Virus record (IMG/VR): IMGVR_UViG_3300048930_001424
Span: 1 to 64,000 of that record
Origin: a virus
Strand: one strand, 5' to 3'
Length of the DNA stretch: 64,000 nucleotides
In this document: positions 15,476-24,278 of the stretch, piece by piece
How positions within the stretch are numbered: position 1 is the stretch's first letter
How the letters are laid out: every line of letters begins with the position of its first letter
Notes under the pieces: generated by a model
What the model saw: only the letters and a program-made list of their open reading frames with translations
The model's database searches: none
What the model was told of the DNA's origin: nothing
Made by a program: the position numbers and the translations under genes

Positions 15476-17750
15476 CCCGCGCAAACTGAAGCCCGGCGAA
15501 CTTGCGCGACTGTTGAACTCCACGCCCCTGGGCGACGTGATCAACGAGCGGCAGTTGCTTCGTCACCGCACGAGCGCGGGGTTCCGCGTCGCTGCGGACG
15601 GCGACGCTGGCAAGGTCGATCTCTTCCGATACGTCGCGTGGCTGGTGACCTCGCGCCAGGAGGCCATCGCCGAGGCGGAGAAAGATGCGTGTGGTCTGAC
15701 CGGCTATGAGGCGCTCAAGGAGCGTGCCCGGCAGCGCAACGCCACGCTCTCCCTGTCCGGCCGCGACATCGGCGAACTCCCAGCCGTCGCCGACGCTGAC
15801 CGGCGGGCGAAGGCCGAGCGGGACTTCCGTTTCTTCTGCGAGGCGCACTTCCCGCAGACGTTCCATCTCAAGTGGTCGGACGACCACCTGAAGGTGATTG
15901 CCAAGATCGAGCAGGCCGTGCTAGAGGGCGGGCTGTTTGCGATGGCGATGCCGCGTGGTTCGGGCAAGACTTCGCTCTGCGAGACGGCGTGCTTGTGGGC
16001 ATTGCTCTATGGCCACCGAGAGTTCGTCACGCTGATCGGCTCGGACGAGGAGCACGCCTCCGGCATGCTGGAGAGCATCAAGGCGGAGCTGGAGAACAGC
16101 GAGCTACTCGCGGGAGACTTCCCCGAGGTCTGCCACCCCATCCGTTCTCTCGAGGGCATTCACCAGCGGGCGGCGGGGCAGCTCTACCTGGGCGAGCAGA
16201 CGCATATCGGCTGGACCGCGAAGGAGATCGTGCTGCCGACCATCGCCGGCTCGCGGGCATCGGGCGCGATCATCCGCGTGGCGGGCATCACGGGACGCAT
16301 CCGTGGCATGAAGCACAAGCGAGCCGACGGCGCAAGCGTGCGCCCATCCCTCGTGCTGATCGACGACCCGCAGACGGACGAATCGGCGCGATCGCCGTCA
16401 CAGTGCGCTACCCGCGAACGCATCCTCGCGGGAGCGATCCTGGGTTTGGGAGGACCGGGGAAGAAGATCGCGGGGTTGATGACGCTCACCGTGGTGCGGC
16501 CAGACGACATGGCCGACCGCATTCTCGATCGGGACAAGCACCCGCAATGGCAGGGCGAGCGGACGAAGATGGTGTACTCGTTCCCCGTGCGCGATGCGAT
16601 ATGGCAGCAGTACGCCCAACTGCGCGCCGATGGCCTCCGCAACGACAGGGGCATCGTCGAGGCGACCGCGTTCTACGGCCAGCACAAGACCGCGATGGAC
16701 GAAGGCGCTCGGATCGCGTGGCCCGAGCGATTCAATCACGACGAACTGTCTGCCATCCAGCACGCGATGAACCTGCGTCTCCAGGATGAGCACGCCTTCT
16801 TTGCCGAGTATCAGAACGAGCCCCTGCCTGAGGTCGCGGCCGACGACGACCTGCTCAGTGCAGACCAGATCGCGGCCAAGGTCAGCGGGCACGCCCGCGG
16901 GGAACTCCCCATCGGTTGCACGCGCCTCACCATGTTCGTGGACGTGCAGGGGAAAGCCCTCTTCTACTTGGTCGCGGCGTGGGAGGACGACTTCACCGGC
17001 TACGTCATCGACTACGGCACCGAGCCCGACCAGAAGGCTCCGTATTTCACGCTGCGAGATGTGCGACGCACTCTCGCGGCGGCAACTCCCCGCGCGGGGG
17101 TTGAGGGCGCGATCTTCGCCGGGCTCGAACGCCTGACCGGGGCGTACCTGGCCCGCGAGTGGCGACGCGACGACGGCGCGATGGTCCGCATCGACCGCTG
17201 CCTGATCGACGCGAACTGGGGTTCATCGACGGACGTGGTCTACCAGTTCTGCCGCCAGTCACCCCACGCTGGTGTGCTCACGCCCAGCCACGGTCGGTAC
17301 GTCGGCGCATCGAGCATCCCGTTCTCGGAGTACAAGCGGAAGCGAGGAGATCGCGTCGGGCTCAACTGGCGCATTCCTGTGGTGACCGGGAAGCGGGCCG
17401 TCCGTCATGTGATCTTCGACACGAACTACTGGAAGTCGTTCTCGCACGCACGGCTCGCCGTTCCGATGGGTGATCCAGGCTGTCTCTCCCTGTTCGGCAG
17501 CAAGCCGGAGCCGCATCGCCTGCTATCCGAGCATCTGACCAGTGAGTACCGGGTGAAGACCGAGGGGCGCGGTCGGACGGTGGACGAGTGGAAGCTCCGC
17601 GTCGAGGGTCTTGACAACCACTGGCTCGACTGCCTCGTGGGTTCGGCCGTTGCGGCGTCGATGCAGGGCGCGATTCTGTTCGGAACAGACCGGCTGGCCG
17701 TCGCGCGTCCGCGGGTCAAACTGTCCGAGCTTCGGGGAGGGCGACGCTGA
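15465..17750 (+). CDS. terL: Phage terminase large subunit
   Basis: 761-aa DNA-packaging motor ATPase-nuclease. Residues 1-70 form an extra N-terminal domain similar to the preceding small gene. The ATPase follows, with Walker A MPRGSGKTS near 162-170 and Walker B LVLIDDP near 295-300. A C-terminal nuclease-like region has acidic positions at FVDVQGKALFY and RCLIDANWGSS (near 490 and 585). The GTG start overlaps the upstream small gene. It lies directly before a zinc-ribbon gene and the portal, the standard packaging order. Length is somewhat above average because of the extra N-terminal domain. Confidence 0.93.
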   Translation: MAINPRKLKPGELARLLNSTPLGDVINERQLLRHRTSAGFRVAADGDAGKVDLFRYVAWLVTSRQEAIAEAEKDACGLTGYEALKERARQRNATLSLSGRDIGELPAVADADRRAKAERDFRFFCEAHFPQTFHLKWSDDHLKVIAKIEQAVLEGGLFAMAMPRGSGKTSLCETACLWALLYGHREFVTLIGSDEEHASGMLESIKAELENSELLAGDFPEVCHPIRSLEGIHQRAAGQLYLGEQTHIGWTAKEIVLPTIAGSRASGAIIRVAGITGRIRGMKHKRADGASVRPSLVLIDDPQTDESARSPSQCATRERILAGAILGLGGPGKKIAGLMTLTVVRPDDMADRILDRDKHPQWQGERTKMVYSFPVRDAIWQQYAQLRADGLRNDRGIVEATAFYGQHKTAMDEGARIAWPERFNHDELSAIQHAMNLRLQDEHAFFAEYQNEPLPEVAADDDLLSADQIAAKVSGHARGELPIGCTRLTMFVDVQGKALFYLVAAWEDDFTGYVIDYGTEPDQKAPYFTLRDVRRTLAAATPRAGVEGAIFAGLERLTGAYLAREWRRDDGAMVRIDRCLIDANWGSSTDVVYQFCRQSPHAGVLTPSHGRYVGASSIPFSEYKRKRGDRVGLNWRIPVVTGKRAVRHVIFDTNYWKSFSHARLAVPMGDPGCLSLFGSKPEPHRLLSEHLTSEYRVKTEGRGRTVDEWKLRVEGLDNHWLDCLVGSAVAASMQGAILFGTDRLAVARPRVKLSELRGGRR

Positions 17751-17935
17751 TGCCCAGACCCAAGCGAGACATGCCAGTCCAGGGAGGCCAGAAGGTCGGC
17801 CTCGTGTGCAGAGAGTGCGGGTGCCAACACTTCCGTGTGGTGTACCTGAAGCGTCGCCCCGGTGGGATCGTGGTGCGTCGGCGCGAGTGCCGCAACTGCG
17901 GACGGTGGACGCTCACCCGCGAGACGCAGGTTTAG
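17750..17935 (+). CDS. Zinc-ribbon small protein
   Basis: 61-aa protein with two Cys pairs, CRECGC near residues 21-26 and CRNCGRW near 47-53, spaced like an NrdR/TFIIS-type zinc ribbon. Its start overlaps the terminase stop. Such small zinc ribbons are frequent beside phage terminases and may bind DNA or aid packaging or transcription; the exact role is unknown. Confidence 0.75.
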   Translation: MPRPKRDMPVQGGQKVGLVCRECGCQHFRVVYLKRRPGGIVVRRRECRNCGRWTLTRETQV

Positions 17936-17963
17936 GTCGATCTATCGACCGACATCGGCCCGC

Positions 17964-17996
17964 AGCCCGCCACATCGCGGAGGCTTCGCGTAGATG
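17964..17996 (+). promoter_or_regulatory. Candidate element-specific promoter, copy C
   Basis: AGCCCGCCAC at 17964-17973, 11 nt, then TTCGCGTAGATG at 17985-17996. It lies in the only sizeable gap between packaging and head genes, 38 bp before the ATG at 18035, and would drive the portal and downstream structural operon. The left block differs from copies A and B at the first three positions; the right block is identical. Confidence 0.55.
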
Positions 17997-18034
17997 ACTC
18001 ATGGACGCACACGCCACTGCGTCGCGGAGCATCG

Positions 18035-18247
18035 ATGCCGGACCCCACCCCAGATCTCGAACAAGCGATCCGCGACAACGCGGCCGGACCCGCCAAGGCG
18101 GCGGGTGACTCCGGCAGCGTCGAGCAGCATTCGCTGCACGACCAGATCGAAGCGGATCGGTATCTCGCCTCCAAGCAGGTGGCAAAGACGCCCACAAGGT
18201 CATTGCGCCTGACGCGGCTCATCCCGCCCGGCGCGGATGGAGGCTGA
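18035..18247 (+). CDS. Small head-module protein
   Basis: 70-aa protein with an acidic N terminus, a central EQHSLHDQIEADRYLASK segment and a basic C-terminal tail ending in LIPPGADGG. The stop overlaps the portal ATG. A small gene of this kind commonly lies between terminase and lambda-type portal genes and may be a head-tail joining or gpW-like protein, but the family is not certain. Confidence 0.65.
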   Translation: MPDPTPDLEQAIRDNAAGPAKAAGDSGSVEQHSLHDQIEADRYLASKQVAKTPTRSLRLTRLIPPGADGG

Positions 18248-19704
18248 TGTTCGGATTGTTCCGATCCAAATCGACCGGCCCGAAGCCCTTGGCACCCGCC
18301 AAGGGTGGTGTCATTCATCGGCTGATCCGCGCGGGCTTTGACTCCGCCGTGACCAACGATGGCAACCGCAAGCACTGGGCAGGCGCTGACGGTCTCAGCG
18401 CCGACGCAGCAGCGTCGCCCGAGGTGCGGCGAACCCTCCGCAATCGCGCCCGATACGAGGCCGCGAATAACTCCTATGCCAAGGGCATCGTGCTCACGCT
18501 CGCCAACGACGTGATCGGCACCGGCCCGCGTTTGCAGTTGCTGTCGGACGACGATGGTGGCAACGAGCGGATCGAGCAGGCGTTCATGGCGTGGGCGAAG
18601 GCCATCGGGCTCCCCGAGAAGCTCCGCACCATGCGTGCGTCCCGCGCTACCGACGGCGAAGTGTTCGCGGTACTGGTGAACAACCCCCGCTTGCCGACGC
18701 CCGTCAAACTCGACATCCGCCTGGTCGAGGCCGATCAGGTGACCACGCCGGACCTTTCGTTCTTCGACGCCAACGCCGTGGACGGCATCGTGTTCGACGA
18801 CGTTGGCAACCCGTCGGAATATCACATTCTCAGGGGCCATCCGGGCGACACCCGCACTGGCTTCATGGGCCTCGAGTACGACCGCGTCCCCGCCGAAGCC
18901 GTCATCCACTACTTCCGTGCGGATCGGCCCGGCCAGAGCCGTGGCGTTCCGGACATCACCCCGGCGCTCCCGCTCTTCGCGCAGCTCCGCCGGTTCACGC
19001 TGGCCGTGCTCGGCGCGGCGGAAACCGCCGCGGACTTTGCGGGCATCCTCTATACCGACACCCCTGCGAGTGGCGAGGCCGAAAGCGTCGAGCCGATGGA
19101 CGCCATCGAACTCGAGGCCCGCTCGCTGCTCACCATGCCGGGCGGCTGGAAGATGGCGCAGGTCCAGGCCGAGCAGCCCGCGACCACCTACGCAGAGTTC
19201 AAGCGCGAACTCCTCAACGAGATCGCACGCTGCCTGAACATGCCGTTCAACGTCGCGGCGTGCAACTCGTCCGGGTACAACTACGCCAGCGGTCGCCTAG
19301 ACCACCAGACCTACTTCAAGAGCATCCGCGTCGATCAAGACCAGTTGGCGTGCGCCGTGCTGGACCGCCTTCTGCTGGCGTGGCTCCGCGAGGCGGTGCT
19401 GGTCTCCAACCTGCTTCCGCTCCGCGTTCGCACGCTCATCGCCAACGGCGAGGCCCTCCCCCACCAGTGGTTCTGGGATGGCAACGAGCATGTGGACCCC
19501 GCCAAGGAAGCGACCGCGCAGCAGACGCGGCTCGCATCGCACACGACGACGCTGGCCAGCGAGTACGCCAAGCAGGGCCGCGACTGGGAATCCGAACTTC
19601 GGCAGCGGGCCAAAGAGGTCGCGCTGATGAAGGAACTCGGGCTCCAGCCCGAGGAGGCCCAGCCGCTCCAGCCCGCGGGCAAGGAGGGCGGCAGTGGCGA
19701 CTAA
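18247..19704 (+). CDS. Phage portal protein, lambda type
   Basis: 485-aa portal, the ring protein through which DNA enters and leaves the capsid. Recognisable lambda-type segments are ANDVIGTGPRLQL near residue 90, the receptor-like GIVFDDVGNPSEYHI near 180, IHYFRADRPGQSRGVPDITP near 220, and NVAACNSSGYNYASGRLDHQ near 340. The C-terminal tail is charged. Its 3' end overlaps the protease-capsid gene. Length is typical. Confidence 0.93.
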   Translation: MFGLFRSKSTGPKPLAPAKGGVIHRLIRAGFDSAVTNDGNRKHWAGADGLSADAAASPEVRRTLRNRARYEAANNSYAKGIVLTLANDVIGTGPRLQLLSDDDGGNERIEQAFMAWAKAIGLPEKLRTMRASRATDGEVFAVLVNNPRLPTPVKLDIRLVEADQVTTPDLSFFDANAVDGIVFDDVGNPSEYHILRGHPGDTRTGFMGLEYDRVPAEAVIHYFRADRPGQSRGVPDITPALPLFAQLRRFTLAVLGAAETAADFAGILYTDTPASGEAESVEPMDAIELEARSLLTMPGGWKMAQVQAEQPATTYAEFKRELLNEIARCLNMPFNVAACNSSGYNYASGRLDHQTYFKSIRVDQDQLACAVLDRLLLAWLREAVLVSNLLPLRVRTLIANGEALPHQWFWDGNEHVDPAKEATAQQTRLASHTTTLASEYAKQGRDWESELRQRAKEVALMKELGLQPEEAQPLQPAGKEGGSGD

Positions 19705-21796
19705 ACGCATTCTCAACCTGTGCGCTCCCGTTGATGGCTGGCTCGAAGCGTCGGCCGACGGTGCCGCGCCCGCGGATGGCAAGCCCGTGCTTCGCCGCTT
19801 CGCCATGACGGCGTACACCGGCGGCCCCATGACGCTGGCGGGTTGGTCGCATCCCGTGGTCGTGGACCTCGCGGGGCTTCAGGTCTCCGCGAAGAGCCGT
19901 CCCATCCTCAAGGACCACAACCGCTCGCTCATCGTCGGGCACACCGAATCGGTCAGCGTGCAGGGTTCGCGGCTGCTGGTGTCCGGGGTGATCTCCGGCG
20001 CTGGCCCCGTCGCCCGCGAGATCGTGGATAGCAGCCGGAACGGATTCCCGTGGCAGGCATCGCTCGGCGCGGTCGCCAATCCCGGCGCGATGGAGTTCGT
20101 GGCCAAGGGCCGCACGGCGGCAGCCAACGGGCAGCAGTTCGAGGGGCCGGTTCACATCGCTCGCCGCAGCGTGCTGGGCGAGGTGAGCTTTGTGGCGCTC
20201 GGAGCAGACGACAACACGACCGCGAACGTCGCGGCGGCAGCGATCAAGGAGGACGACATGACCTTCGACCAGTGGCTTGCGGCAAAGGGCTTCGATCCCG
20301 CTTCTCTCAACGACACCCAGAAAGCCAGCCTCCAGGCGATGTTCGATGCCGCGACGCAGGAGCCCAAGCCTGGCGCGGTGACCGCAACGGCGACTGATGT
20401 CGATCCCGGCTCCGGCGGTGACACCGATGTTGTCGCCCGCATCCGGGCCGAGACCGCCGCCGAGACCAAGCGGATCGGCGAGGTCCGACGGGTGTGCGCG
20501 GTGGGCGGCGGCAGGCACACCGACCTCGAAGCCAAGGCCATCGCCGAGGGCTGGGACGTGAACAAGACCGAACTGGAGGTGCTCCGTGCCGATCGTCCGG
20601 TCTACACCGGAGTCCGCCGTGACGCGGATGCCGCTCAGTCCGCTCGCGCGGTCGAGGCGGCGCTCTGTATCTCGGCGGGCCTCCCCGACACGCAGGTCAG
20701 CAGGTGGTATGACGAGCGCACCATGAACGCGGCGCTCGCCCGCGACCTGCGGGGTGCCGGTCTGCACACCCTCCTCTATGAAACCATCCGAGCCAGCGGG
20801 GAGTACATCCGCCCCGGCCGCGTGGACAACGACACCATCAAGGCAGCGTTCTCAGCCGACCGTCGCCTCATCCAGGCGTCGGGCAGCGGCGGGAGCAGTT
20901 TCAGCACGATCTCCCTTTCGGGCATCCTCTCCAACGTCGCCAACAAAACCATGCTCGCCGCGTACACCGCCGTCGAGAGCGTGGTCGCCATGTTCTGCGC
21001 CGAGACGGACGTGAACGACTTCAAGGAAGTGACCCGCTATCGGCTGACCGGCACGGGCATCTTTGAGAAGGTCGGTCCCGATGGCGAACTCAAGCACGCA
21101 GGACTGTCCGAGCAGGCGTACACGAACAAGGTCGAGACCTTCGGACGCATGATTGCCCTGACCCGGCAGATGATGATCAACGACGACCTGGGGGCCTTCC
21201 TCCAGATCCCTCGCATCATCGGCCGCATGTCCGCGCTCAAGCGCGAGGAAGCGGTGTTCGAGTTGCTTCTGTCGAACCCGGCCTCGTTCTTCAGCGTCGG
21301 CAACAAGAACTTCATCTCGGGCGCGGCCACCAACCTCAGCATCGACTCGCTCACGCAGGGCGAACAGTTGTTCCTCGACCAGACGGACACCGACGGCAAG
21401 CCCATCCTGCTCTCGCCCGCCGTGTTGCTGGTGCCGTCGGCCCTCAAGGTCACGGCCCAGGTGCTGATGACCGAGACGCGGATCAACGAGACCACGTCCA
21501 CGGACAAGGGCAAGCCCGCCACCAACCCGCACGCGGGCAAGTGGAAGCCCGTCGCCACGCCCTATCTCAACTCGCAGGGCTTCAGCGGTTCCAGCGCCAA
21601 AGCGTGGTATCTCTTCGCCAACCCGGCGGACGTGGCCGCGCTTGAGATCGCGTACCTGCGCGGCAAGCGCACCCCCACCATCGAAAGCGGGGACACAGAT
21701 TTCAACACGCTCGGCATGCAGTGGCGCGGCTACTTCGACTTCGGTGTGGCCATGCAGGACTCGCGCGCGGCGATCAAGAGCAAGGGTGAGGTCTGA
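19694..21796 (+). CDS. Prohead protease-major capsid fusion
   Basis: 700-aa polyprotein starting with GTG inside the portal gene. Residues about 1-185 look like an HK97/S49-S78-type prohead protease (LKDHNRSLIVGHTESVSVQG, then FPWQASLGA, and VLGEVSFVALGADDNT). Residues 190-290 form a linker or scaffold rich in Ala, Glu and Thr. Residues 300-700 are the capsid subunit, with RPVYTGVRRDAD, GRMIALTRQMMINDDLGAF and a C-terminal QWRGYFDFGVAMQDSRAAI resembling Mu-like major head proteins. The fusion would release capsid subunits by self-cleavage near residues 185-300. The cleavage site is not identified. Confidence 0.88.
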   Translation: MATKRILNLCAPVDGWLEASADGAAPADGKPVLRRFAMTAYTGGPMTLAGWSHPVVVDLAGLQVSAKSRPILKDHNRSLIVGHTESVSVQGSRLLVSGVISGAGPVAREIVDSSRNGFPWQASLGAVANPGAMEFVAKGRTAAANGQQFEGPVHIARRSVLGEVSFVALGADDNTTANVAAAAIKEDDMTFDQWLAAKGFDPASLNDTQKASLQAMFDAATQEPKPGAVTATATDVDPGSGGDTDVVARIRAETAAETKRIGEVRRVCAVGGGRHTDLEAKAIAEGWDVNKTELEVLRADRPVYTGVRRDADAAQSARAVEAALCISAGLPDTQVSRWYDERTMNAALARDLRGAGLHTLLYETIRASGEYIRPGRVDNDTIKAAFSADRRLIQASGSGGSSFSTISLSGILSNVANKTMLAAYTAVESVVAMFCAETDVNDFKEVTRYRLTGTGIFEKVGPDGELKHAGLSEQAYTNKVETFGRMIALTRQMMINDDLGAFLQIPRIIGRMSALKREEAVFELLLSNPASFFSVGNKNFISGAATNLSIDSLTQGEQLFLDQTDTDGKPILLSPAVLLVPSALKVTAQVLMTETRINETTSTDKGKPATNPHAGKWKPVATPYLNSQGFSGSSAKAWYLFANPADVAALEIAYLRGKRTPTIESGDTDFNTLGMQWRGYFDFGVAMQDSRAAIKSKGEV

Positions 21797-21873
21797 GTGT
21801 GTCGGGTGATTCCCAAGCGGCAAGCGGCGTCGAAGAAGAGTCCGGGATCGACCCCGGCAACGGAGATTCAGAC

Positions 21874-22221
21874 ATGGCGGCATACACAGTCAAGTTCGTT
21901 CACGAGGGCGCGGCGATCGATTACACCCCGGGTGCGGACGCGACCGCGGGCACCGTGGTGGTCCAGGCCGACCTCGTGGGCATCACGCGCGTCGATCTGA
22001 AGGCGGGCCAACTGGGGTCCCTTGCCGTCACGGGCGTGTTCGACTTCCCGAAGGCGGGCGGCGTCGGGAGCGCGATCCCGGTGGGCACGTTGACCTACTG
22101 GGACGCGACCAACACCGTCGCCACGAAGAACGCTGCCGCGGGCGCAAACAAACTCATCGGCAAAGCGGTCAAGACCACGGTGGACGCGGACGCCATTGTC
22201 CGCGTGCGCCTCCAGCAGTAA
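21874..22221 (+). CDS. DUF2190-type capsid decoration protein
   Basis: 115-aa beta-rich protein (MAAYTVKFVHEGAAIDYTPG, then KAGQLGSLAVTGVFDFPKA and GKAVKTTVDADAIVRVRL). The pattern matches DUF2190, small capsid-stabilising or decoration proteins encoded just after the major capsid gene. A longer open frame starts at 21799, but the ATG at 21874 begins at the conserved N terminus. Confidence 0.75.
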   Translation: MAAYTVKFVHEGAAIDYTPGADATAGTVVVQADLVGITRVDLKAGQLGSLAVTGVFDFPKAGGVGSAIPVGTLTYWDATNTVATKNAAAGANKLIGKAVKTTVDADAIVRVRLQQ

Positions 22222-22232
22222 GGAGGCGGCGC

Positions 22233-22613
22233 GTGGCAGACCTGCTCGAACAAGGCGCGGCTTTTCTGGATGATCAGCGGCACCGGCACATGAGCCGGAC
22301 GGTGGTCTACCGGCGCGGTGTCGAGACGAAGGAGGTCTTGGCCACGATCGGGAAGACAGAGTTCGAGCAGGCCGACGATGCGGGCCTGATCCACCGCACG
22401 GAGTCGCGCGACTTCCTGATCCGGACTGCGGACCTCGACCTGGGCTCCGGTCCCATGCTCCCTCGGGCAGGCGATCAGATCCGCGAGGCCGTCGGCGTGA
22501 CGGTGCTCGTGTACGAGGTGAATGCACCGGGCGGCCAACCGCCGTTCAGGTACAGCGACCCGTACCGCAAGGCACTGCGGATTCACACCAAGCACATCGA
22601 CACGGAGTCATGA
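22233..22613 (+). CDS. Head-tail connector-like protein
   Basis: 126-aa protein from a GTG with AGGAGG at 22221-22226. Sequence features are an N-terminal amphipathic helix (LLEQGAAFLDDQRHRHM) and a beta-rich rest with RTVVYRRGVE and REAVGVTVLVYEVN. Position between capsid decoration and tail-completion genes argues for a head-completion or head-tail joining role. The family itself is not recognised with certainty. Confidence 0.65.
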   Translation: MADLLEQGAAFLDDQRHRHMSRTVVYRRGVETKEVLATIGKTEFEQADDAGLIHRTESRDFLIRTADLDLGSGPMLPRAGDQIREAVGVTVLVYEVNAPGGQPPFRYSDPYRKALRIHTKHIDTES

Positions 22614-22632
22614 ACATGGCTGGAGCCCACCC

Positions 22633-23055
22633 CTGAGCACGATCCTCGCCATCGCCGATGCCGTCGCCGCCCACGTCAACGCTGGCACCTTCAGCCAATC
22701 GGTGGCTGCGGTGCGGATGTTTCAACCTGCGTTCACGCTTGAGGACCTCAAGGAGCTCCGCGTGTCCGTGGTCCCCCGCACGACGGGAATCTCGACAGCG
22801 AGCCGGGACAGCAGCACGTTTGAGTGCGCGATCGACGTGGGCGTGCAGAAGAAGGTGGCGGATGAGTCGGAGATAGACGGCCTGCTTGACCTGGTCGAGG
22901 AACTCGCGGATCACATTCGGCTCACGCGCCTTCCCGGTATGCCGGACGCCGCATGGGTTGGAATCACCCACGATCCCGTGGTGTCCAGTGAGGCCCTTGA
23001 ACAACACCGTGCGTTCACGAGCGTTCTGAGTGTCACCTACCGAGTGCGGAGATAG
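22633..23055 (+). CDS. Tail completion-like protein with unusual start
   Basis: About 140 aa from LSTILAIADAVAAHV onward, with segments FTLEDLKELRVSVVPRTTG and TFECAIDVGVQKK, as in minor tail or tail-completion proteins. No ATG, GTG or TTG is suitably placed in this frame. The only in-frame ATG (22522) lies 92 bases inside the preceding gene and would add an N terminus of out-of-frame character. A CTG at 22633 with GGAG a few bases upstream, 20 bp after the preceding stop, is the best start. Start position is uncertain; the reading frame is well supported. Confidence 0.6.
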   Translation: MSTILAIADAVAAHVNAGTFSQSVAAVRMFQPAFTLEDLKELRVSVVPRTTGISTASRDSSTFECAIDVGVQKKVADESEIDGLLDLVEELADHIRLTRLPGMPDAAWVGITHDPVVSSEALEQHRAFTSVLSVTYRVRR

Positions 23056-23058
23056 CCC

Positions 23059-23313
23059 ATGAGGAACCTCGTACTTCTCAAGGTGGAGTTGACGGACGAG
23101 TTCAAACCGCTCTCCGAGGACCGGCTCATCGCGACGTTTTCACTCGTGGCATCAGAGAAGAACACGGCCGACGCGATCTTGTCGGACGGCAAGGGAGCGG
23201 AGATCGATCTGCCCGCGGGAATGCAGTTTCGGTTCGAGCGCGTGGACCTGTCTGAACTGGTCGTCAAGAGCAAGGTCGGTGAGGTGGTTTTTGTGGTCGG
23301 GCATACGGCCTGA
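23059..23313 (+). CDS. Small tail-module protein
   Basis: 84-aa protein, predicted beta-rich, with MRNLVLLKVELTDEFKPLSE at the start and SKVGEVVFVVGHTA at the end. It lies 3 bp after the preceding gene and before the tail tube gene, in the structural operon. Function is unknown. Confidence 0.65.
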   Translation: MRNLVLLKVELTDEFKPLSEDRLIATFSLVASEKNTADAILSDGKGAEIDLPAGMQFRFERVDLSELVVKSKVGEVVFVVGHTA

Positions 23314-23337
23314 TCTGGCAGCTCAAGGAGTACGGCG

Positions 23338-23766
23338 ATGGCAATCAAACTCGGCATGGAAGCCAAGCTGCTCTACAAGGTTGGCGGCCAAGGCGGCGGC
23401 GGGGCGTGGACCGCGCTGGGCAACACGCGCGATGTGACGCTCAACCTCGAGGCGGGCGAGGCGGACGTGACGACCCGCGCCAATGCGGGATGGCGAGCCA
23501 CCGTCGCCACGCTCAAGGAAGCCAGCGTCGAGTTCGAAATGGTGTGGGACACGGCCGATGCGGGCTTCACCGCGATCAAGAACGCCTTCTTCGGTAACGA
23601 CCCCATCGGCTTCCAGATCCTCGACGAAACCGCCGGGCAGGGCCTTCAGGCGGACTTCTCTATTACCAACTTCTCTCGGAACGAGGCGCTGGAGGAGGCC
23701 ATCACGGTCTCCGTCACGGCGAAGGTCACCTACTCGATCACAGCACCATCGTGGATCGGCGGCTAA
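23338..23766 (+). CDS. Major tail tube protein
   Basis: 142-aa protein with a typical phage tail-tube pattern: ALGNTRDVTLNLEAGEADVT at residues 25-45, a variable core with RANAGWRATVATLKEASVEF, and a C-terminal VSVTAKVTYSITAPSWI. The protein polymerises to form the DNA conduit of a siphovirus tail. It is followed by the assembly chaperone and tape measure genes, as expected. Confidence 0.8.
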   Translation: MAIKLGMEAKLLYKVGGQGGGGAWTALGNTRDVTLNLEAGEADVTTRANAGWRATVATLKEASVEFEMVWDTADAGFTAIKNAFFGNDPIGFQILDETAGQGLQADFSITNFSRNEALEEAITVSVTAKVTYSITAPSWIGG

Positions 23767-23778
23767 GCGGAGGCACGC

Positions 23779-24264
23779 ATGCGGTCATTCAAAGACAACG
23801 CGGGCAGGCAGTGGTCGGTCGAGATCAACGTGGCCGCGCTCAAGCGCGTCCGCGGGCTCACCGGCACGGACCTGATGCAGGTCATCGAGGGGACGCTGAT
23901 CGAGAAGTTGATCCGCGACCCCGTCCTGTTGTGCGACGTGGTCTACGCCCTCTGCAAGCCCGAGGCTGACACACGCAGTGTCTCCGACGAGGACTTCGGC
24001 AAGGCGATGGCGGGTGACGCCATCGAAACCGCGACGACGGCGGTGCTGGAGGAACTCGTGGGTTTCTGCCCGAGCCCGAGGGACCGGGCCAACCTCGGGC
24101 GGGTGCTGCAGGCCACGACAAAGGTGATGGAACGGGCGCGGGATCTGGTGGAGAAGAAGCTGGACAGCGGGGAACTGGATCGGCTCGCGGATCAGTTGCT
24201 GGAGACTGCTGGCGCCTCATCTATCAGTGCGCCGGAGCCCTCGGCATCGACCCGGGACCCCTGA
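23779..24264 (+). CDS. Tail assembly chaperone (upstream frame)
   Basis: 161-aa protein in the slot of the tail assembly chaperone (lambda gpG-like), between tail tube and tape measure. It begins RSFKDNAGRQWSVEINVAAL. The C-terminal 20 residues (ASSISAPEPSASTRDP) look non-conserved. The -1 frame over the same bases (about 24207-24278) encodes a more protein-like run (WRLIYQCAGALGIDPGPLTL) that continues into the next ORF. This is the pattern of a programmed frameshift giving a longer G-GT-like product. Confidence 0.75.
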   Translation: MRSFKDNAGRQWSVEINVAALKRVRGLTGTDLMQVIEGTLIEKLIRDPVLLCDVVYALCKPEADTRSVSDEDFGKAMAGDAIETATTAVLEELVGFCPSPRDRANLGRVLQATTKVMERARDLVEKKLDSGELDRLADQLLETAGASSISAPEPSASTRDP

Positions 24265-24278
24265 CGCTCCGCGAGCTG

